From NCBI GenBank assembly GCA_946481035.1, contig CAMLNK010000047.1, positions 1 to 11,068 on the forward strand: a DNA stretch of 11,068 bases, in the 5' to 3' direction. The position numbers were made by a program, and so were the translations under genes. Source of the stretch: an uncultured Dyadobacter sp. (GTDB taxonomy: Bacteria; Bacteroidota; Bacteroidia; Cytophagales; Spirosomataceae). This document shows positions 8,212 through 11,068 of the stretch, piece after piece. Position 1 is the stretch's first letter. Each line of letters starts with the position of its first letter. Below the pieces are notes generated by a model. It made no database searches, was not told where the DNA came from, and saw only the letters and a list, made by a program, of their open reading frames with translations.

Positions 8212-8976
8212 TCAATCCAGTATCGCCACCACCCTTGCCGGTGCCGCCGATGCGCCTTGGATCTTCAATGGGAAGACCGCGATTTTGAAGCCAAAAGGCG
8301 GTAATGCGCCTAAATTGGTCAGTTGCTCCATATGCAGGTACTCGTGCTGTTGCCCGACCAGGTGGGCTTGCCAAAATAACGTTTTGTCATTCGTTTCCCT
8401 GGCCTTTTTGGCCATGTAACGCAACGGCAAATCGAAGCCCCACTGATCGATACCCATTACTTTCACCCCGCGGCCGATAAGCCATTCTGTGGCGGCGCGA
8501 CTCATGCCGGTTCCCCGGTTCACGTAATCGTCGCCGGTCAGCTGGTCGCGCCCGGTCCATATGAGCACAATATCGCCCGGTCGGATGCTGGCGCCGGATT
8601 TTTCCAGGTCACTTTGAATGTCTTCGACGGTAATTTCTTCAAAATCCTGTTTGAAACGCATGTCCAGCACGATCCCATTCCCGTACAGCCATTCCAACGG
8701 AACTTCATCGATCGTTTTCGCCTTCTGCCCATTCACGACGGGACTATAATGCCAGGGTGCATCGATGTGGGTGGTTGCGTGGACGCCCATACCCAGGATT
8801 TTGTCGTCTGCCCATCCCTGAAACTGAGCAGGGAACAATCTGCCCGGTAAGCCCAGCAGAAACCGGATGAGGAGGCTGCTTTTTTTGTGCGGTTTATGCT
8901 TCACTTTAATGCGCATAAACCAGGGATCGGTTTTATTGTACGAGATCGTCTTGGACAGATCAATAATGGTAGCCAT
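8212..8976 (-). CDS. Cyclase / kynurenine-formamidase family metal-dependent hydrolase
   Basis: This is a 254-residue cytoplasmic protein of the cyclase family (PF04199 type), whose members hydrolyse amides or lactone-like rings, for example N-formylkynurenine or isatin. The start MATIIDLSKTIS is the canonical first strand. The metal motif is H66-A-T-T-H70-I-D72-A-P-W-H76, equivalent to the family HxGTHxDxPxH with Ala-Thr in place of the usual x-Gly. Later conserved pieces are RPGDIVLIWTGRD, then VKVMGIDQWGFD and LGALPPFGFKIAVFPLKIQG. About 45 residues, including the basic segment KVKHKPHKKSSLLIRFLLGLP, separate the first strand from the motif, which is longer than in typical formamidases and may form a lid. 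The gene is downstream of the sulfatase (104 bp gap) and converges with the dioxygenase gene. No tryptophan-degradation neighbour is seen, so kynurenine formamidase is not a safe name. Confidence 0.92.
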   Translation of the reverse strand: MATIIDLSKTISYNKTDPWFMRIKVKHKPHKKSSLLIRFLLGLPGRLFPAQFQGWADDKILGMGVHATTHIDAPWHYSPVVNGQKAKTIDEVPLEWLYGNGIVLDMRFKQDFEEITVEDIQSDLEKSGASIRPGDIVLIWTGRDQLTGDDYVNRGTGMSRAATEWLIGRGVKVMGIDQWGFDLPLRYMAKKARETNDKTLFWQAHLVGQQHEYLHMEQLTNLGALPPFGFKIAVFPLKIQGASAAPARVVAILD

Positions 8977-8983
8977 TCAATCA

Positions 8984-9028
8984 GGTGTTTAAGCAAACGC
9001 AAAGCTAGTCCGCGTTTGCTTAAACACC
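8984..9028. repeat. Perfect 17-bp inverted repeat (hairpin) between sulfatase and cyclase genes
   Basis: GGTGTTTAAGCAAACGC (8984-9000) and GCGTTTGCTTAAACACC (9012-9028) are exact reverse complements around the 11-base loop AAAGCTAGTCC. On the minus strand the stem ends 7 bases before the cyclase ATG (8976), covering the ribosome entry region. On the plus strand it is followed by ATTTTTGAGG, a weak T-run, giving it the shape of a plus-directed terminator although no plus-strand gene ends within 780 bases. A dimeric-regulator operator is a third possibility. The remainder of the 104-bp gap holds only a poor -7 promoter match on the minus strand (AATATTTG, 9046 to 9039). Confidence 0.85.
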
Positions 9029-9080
9029 ATTTTTGAGGCAAATATTTTGAATGCAAGCTCCCCGGACAGGAAAATGGTGA

Positions 9081-10583
9081 TTAGCCGTTGGGAAGCAAAA
9101 AACTGTCATTGTTCTTTTGGAGCCAGTATTTCAGCCTTTCTGTCAACTGCTTAACCGGCTGATGGTCTTTGTTGTACAAATTGTGCATTTCGAAAGGGTC
9201 GGTTTTAAGATCGAAGAGGAATCCTTCGACCTGATCGCCTTTGCGGTAGTACGCCAGTTTGTACCGTTCCGTGCGTATACCCCGGAAACCTGCATCAATG
9301 CGGACATTGCTGCTTGGGATCGCTCCCATGATAAACTGCTCCCGAAGCAATTTTCCCTGCCGTTTCAGCAGGTAGGGGGCAAGGCTCACTCCGTCCAGGC
9401 CCTTGGGAATCTCGCTTTTTAAACCGGCCAGATCCAGCAGCGTTGGAAAAACATCGGGCATGCCGGGAAGCTGCCGGTTATCCTCACCGGGAATAATCTT
9501 TCCTTTCCAGTAAATCAGGAACGGAATGCGAAGTGATTCTTCATAAATATTATTCTTAGATTCCTCATTATGCTTTCCGAGGCAGTTTCCATGATCCGCG
9601 GTGATCAGGACAATCGTGTTTTCTAACAGATTTTTGTCTTTCAATGACCTGATGATACGACCGATCTGGTCATCTACGCCCGTGATATTGGCATAGTAAT
9701 TCTTGATTTCCGTCCTGTAAAGTTTCCCCATCGGGTTACCGGCGGGCGGGATGTTCGGATCTTTCGTCAGCGAATCGAGCGGAATGTTTTGATACGGTTC
9801 AAGATATTTTTTAGGAACCGTGTTGTATGGAGAATGCGGTGGATTGATCGACACCACCAAGGCAAATGGCTTTTCCGGATCTCTTACATTTCCTTTGTTA
9901 TTGAAAAAGTCGATTGCCTTATCCGCTTCGTGCTCAGGCCCCCATTGGTTTACGTAATGAAAATCGTCCCGTGTCGCTTTCGTGTCCCAGTACATAGGCC
10001 GGTCGTGTACGTCATAGGTGTTGTAGGCATACCAATAGTCAAATCCGTGCCGTCTTTCTGCGGGCGTCCATTCATTCCAGGCAAGCTTGGCAGTGTTGTT
10101 GGAAGTAGACACATAAGGCTCGTGCGGGGAATCGAGGTGCCATTTACCAATATAACCATTGGAATATCCTTTTGCTTTGAGGATGTCCGACCAGCAAACG
10201 ATATCCGTCGGCAGTTCCACACCAGCCGGCGCCGAAGCCGAATTGGAGTTGCTGATTACCTTATTTTTCAATGGATATACGCCCGTAAGCAGCATGGCGC
10301 GCGCAGGAGAGCACAAGGGAAAATTACTCACCATTTGCGTAAATGAAAGCCCGACTTTCGCCAGCGAATCGATATGCGGGGTTTTAACTTTTTCATGGCC
10401 CAGATACCCCAGCGTTTTTCCGCTCCATTGATCCGTCAGAATTACCAGAATATTGGGTGGTTTGGGAGCGCTCGTTGTTTGGCTTTTTCCGGCAAAAAAT
10501 GCCGGGGAAATGAATATGATGAGGCAAAATGAAACAAGCCGGACGGCCGGGTTGATTAGTTTGCTATAAGTTGTTTTTGTCAT
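9081..10583 (-). CDS. Secreted type I (S1, formylglycine-dependent) sulfatase
   Basis: This 500-residue protein hydrolyses sulfate esters, probably on a sulfated sugar, outside the cytoplasm. A signal sequence at about 1-36 has a hydrophobic core (VRLVSFCLIIFISPAFFAG). The alkaline-phosphatase-fold core begins PPNILVILTDQW. The active-site motif is C91-S-P-A-R95-A-M-L-L-T-G, an exact C-x-P-x-R-xxx-L-x-T-G pattern; Cys91 would be converted to formylglycine by a maturase that is not in this window. Other expected residues are D51, K147 and H149 (GKWHLD), H250 (PPHSPY), D330 and H331 (TADHGN), and K337. Position 52 is Gln where many family members have a second Asp. A short C-terminal subdomain ends FDLKTDPFEMHNLYN, usual for polysaccharide-locus sulfatases. 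It follows the susD-like gene by 152 bp on the same strand. The sulfated substrate cannot be named. Confidence 0.97.
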   Translation of the reverse strand: MTKTTYSKLINPAVRLVSFCLIIFISPAFFAGKSQTTSAPKPPNILVILTDQWSGKTLGYLGHEKVKTPHIDSLAKVGLSFTQMVSNFPLCSPARAMLLTGVYPLKNKVISNSNSASAPAGVELPTDIVCWSDILKAKGYSNGYIGKWHLDSPHEPYVSTSNNTAKLAWNEWTPAERRHGFDYWYAYNTYDVHDRPMYWDTKATRDDFHYVNQWGPEHEADKAIDFFNNKGNVRDPEKPFALVVSINPPHSPYNTVPKKYLEPYQNIPLDSLTKDPNIPPAGNPMGKLYRTEIKNYYANITGVDDQIGRIIRSLKDKNLLENTIVLITADHGNCLGKHNEESKNNIYEESLRIPFLIYWKGKIIPGEDNRQLPGMPDVFPTLLDLAGLKSEIPKGLDGVSLAPYLLKRQGKLLREQFIMGAIPSSNVRIDAGFRGIRTERYKLAYYRKGDQVEGFLFDLKTDPFEMHNLYNKDHQPVKQLTERLKYWLQKNNDSFLLPNG

Positions 10584-10632
10584 GGGTCAGGAAAATTTAT
10601 GCGCTGCTTCGAGCAACCTGGGATAACTGGAA

Positions 10633-10671
10633 GTACCGCCAAACAGCAATGCGATTGCCGCTCAGCGGTAC
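10633..10671. repeat. Nested hairpin between the susD-like and sulfatase genes
   Basis: An outer 7-bp stem pairs GTACCGC (10633-10639) with GCGGTAC (10665-10671). Inside it GCAAT (10646-10650) pairs with ATTGC (10654-10658) around a GCG loop. No T-run follows on the minus strand, so an intrinsic terminator is unlikely. It may mark a processing or stability site that lets the susD-like transcript accumulate separately from the sulfatase. Nothing else recognisable was seen in this 152-bp gap apart from AT-rich sequence near the sulfatase start. Confidence 0.4.
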
Positions 10672-10735
10672 GAACCTTCTATCGTCGGGGTGCATTTATG
10701 GTGACTATCTGCGGCAACGAAAGAGACTGCGCCAA

Positions 10736-11068
10736 TCAGTAGCCAGGATTTTGTCCCAGCTTCGGATTGAGAAACGTTTCGATCTGTGGCACCGGAAGTA
10801 GTACACGGTATTCATCCGGCGTCATATTTGCATTTGCGGGATCGGCAGCGGTGTATTTCGCTTTGAAAGCAACCATTGTACTGATCGCTTTACCCCAGCG
10901 GATCAGGTCATGCCAGCGGTGGCCTTCGTAGCACAGCTCCACACGGCGTTCCTGCTCGATCGCCAATTGTGTTTCTTCGGCGGTAAGGGCCTTTTTAGGG
11001 GCAAGCCCGGCACGTGTGCGAACGACATTGATCTGCTCGATCGCCAATGCTGTTTTGCCATTGTTATT
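10736..11068 (-). CDS. SusD/RagB-family nutrient-binding lipoprotein, C-terminal fragment (5' end off the window)
   Basis: About 110 codons of the C-terminus are present and the frame stays open to the right edge, beginning NNNGKTALAIEQINVVRTRA. SusD-like proteins are surface lipoproteins that capture glycans and cap the SusC barrel. The recognisable C-terminal signatures are INVVRTRAGL, then IEQERRVELCYEGHRWHDLIRW and finally LPVPQIETFLNPKLGQNPGY, the standard SusD ending. A SusC partner should lie further right on the same strand. It is therefore the tail of a second Sus pair, distinct from the STN-type receptor at the left edge. The downstream sulfatase and perhaps the cyclase gene probably belong to this second locus. 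The missing N-terminus means lipobox and ligand features cannot be judged. Confidence 0.95.
   Translation of the reverse strand, partial: NNNGKTALAIEQINVVRTRAGLAPKKALTAEETQLAIEQERRVELCYEGHRWHDLIRWGKAISTMVAFKAKYTAADPANANMTPDEYRVLLPVPQIETFLNPKLGQNPGY

Noticed and set aside
8212..8976. Naming the cyclase-family gene kynurenine formamidase (kynB)
   Set aside because: No tryptophan 2,3-dioxygenase or kynureninase gene is nearby, and the protein has a long insert before a variant metal motif, so only the family name is supported.
9789..10346. Plus-strand frame of 185 codons within the sulfatase gene
   Set aside because: It is antisense to conserved sulfatase sequence, and its Arg/Val/Ile-rich translation matches no known pattern.
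1..11068. Defence system, CRISPR array, prophage, transposase or tRNA
   Set aside because: No repeat-spacer pattern, nuclease, helicase, integrase, transposase or cloverleaf sequence was seen; every substantial frame is accounted for by polysaccharide-locus genes.

Overview
The window looks like Bacteroidota chromosome, most likely a Cytophagales member such as Dyadobacter or a relative. The evidence is a SusC-type TonB-dependent receptor with an STN domain, the ECF sigma factor / FecR anti-sigma pair in front of it, a SusD C-terminus ending in QNPGY, roughly balanced GC content, no obvious Shine-Dalgarno sequences, and one TAnnTTTG-type promoter match. The genus is inferred. All eight genes belong to polysaccharide-utilization-type loci, and no RNA gene, insertion sequence or CRISPR array was seen.

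Layout. Left block, minus strand (4760 down to 1): ECF sigma factor, FecR-like transmembrane anti-sigma factor and the start of a SusC/RagA receptor that runs off the left edge. This is a complete trans-envelope signalling cassette: the receptor's STN domain would contact FecR, which would control the sigma factor. Middle block, plus strand (4985-8197), divergent from the sigma gene: a secreted six-hairpin (GH95-like) glycoside hydrolase followed 39 bp later by a cytoplasmic PhyH-type Fe(II)/2-oxoglutarate dioxygenase. Right block, minus strand (from the right edge down to 8212): the C-terminus of a SusD-like lipoprotein, a secreted cysteine-type S1 sulfatase, and a cytoplasmic metal-dependent cyclase/kynurenine-formamidase-family hydrolase. 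The dioxygenase and the cyclase converge with only 14 bp between their stop codons.

Possible joint role (inference). Receptor systems import an oligosaccharide. The glycosidase and sulfatase trim it outside the cytoplasm. The dioxygenase and the cyclase-family hydrolase then act in the cytoplasm on a released sugar, its decoration or an aglycone. This pairing of hydrolytic, desulfating and oxidative enzymes beside two separate Sus systems is the least ordinary part of the window. The substrate cannot be read from the sequence.

Non-coding DNA is scarce and no gap exceeds 230 bp. The most striking element is a perfect 17-bp inverted repeat at 8984-9028. It ends seven bases before the cyclase start codon on the minus strand, and on the plus strand it is followed by a short T-run. 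It could be a translation or transcription control element for the cyclase, or a distant terminator for the plus-strand operon. Smaller hairpins lie in the sigma-gene leader and between the susD-like and sulfatase genes.
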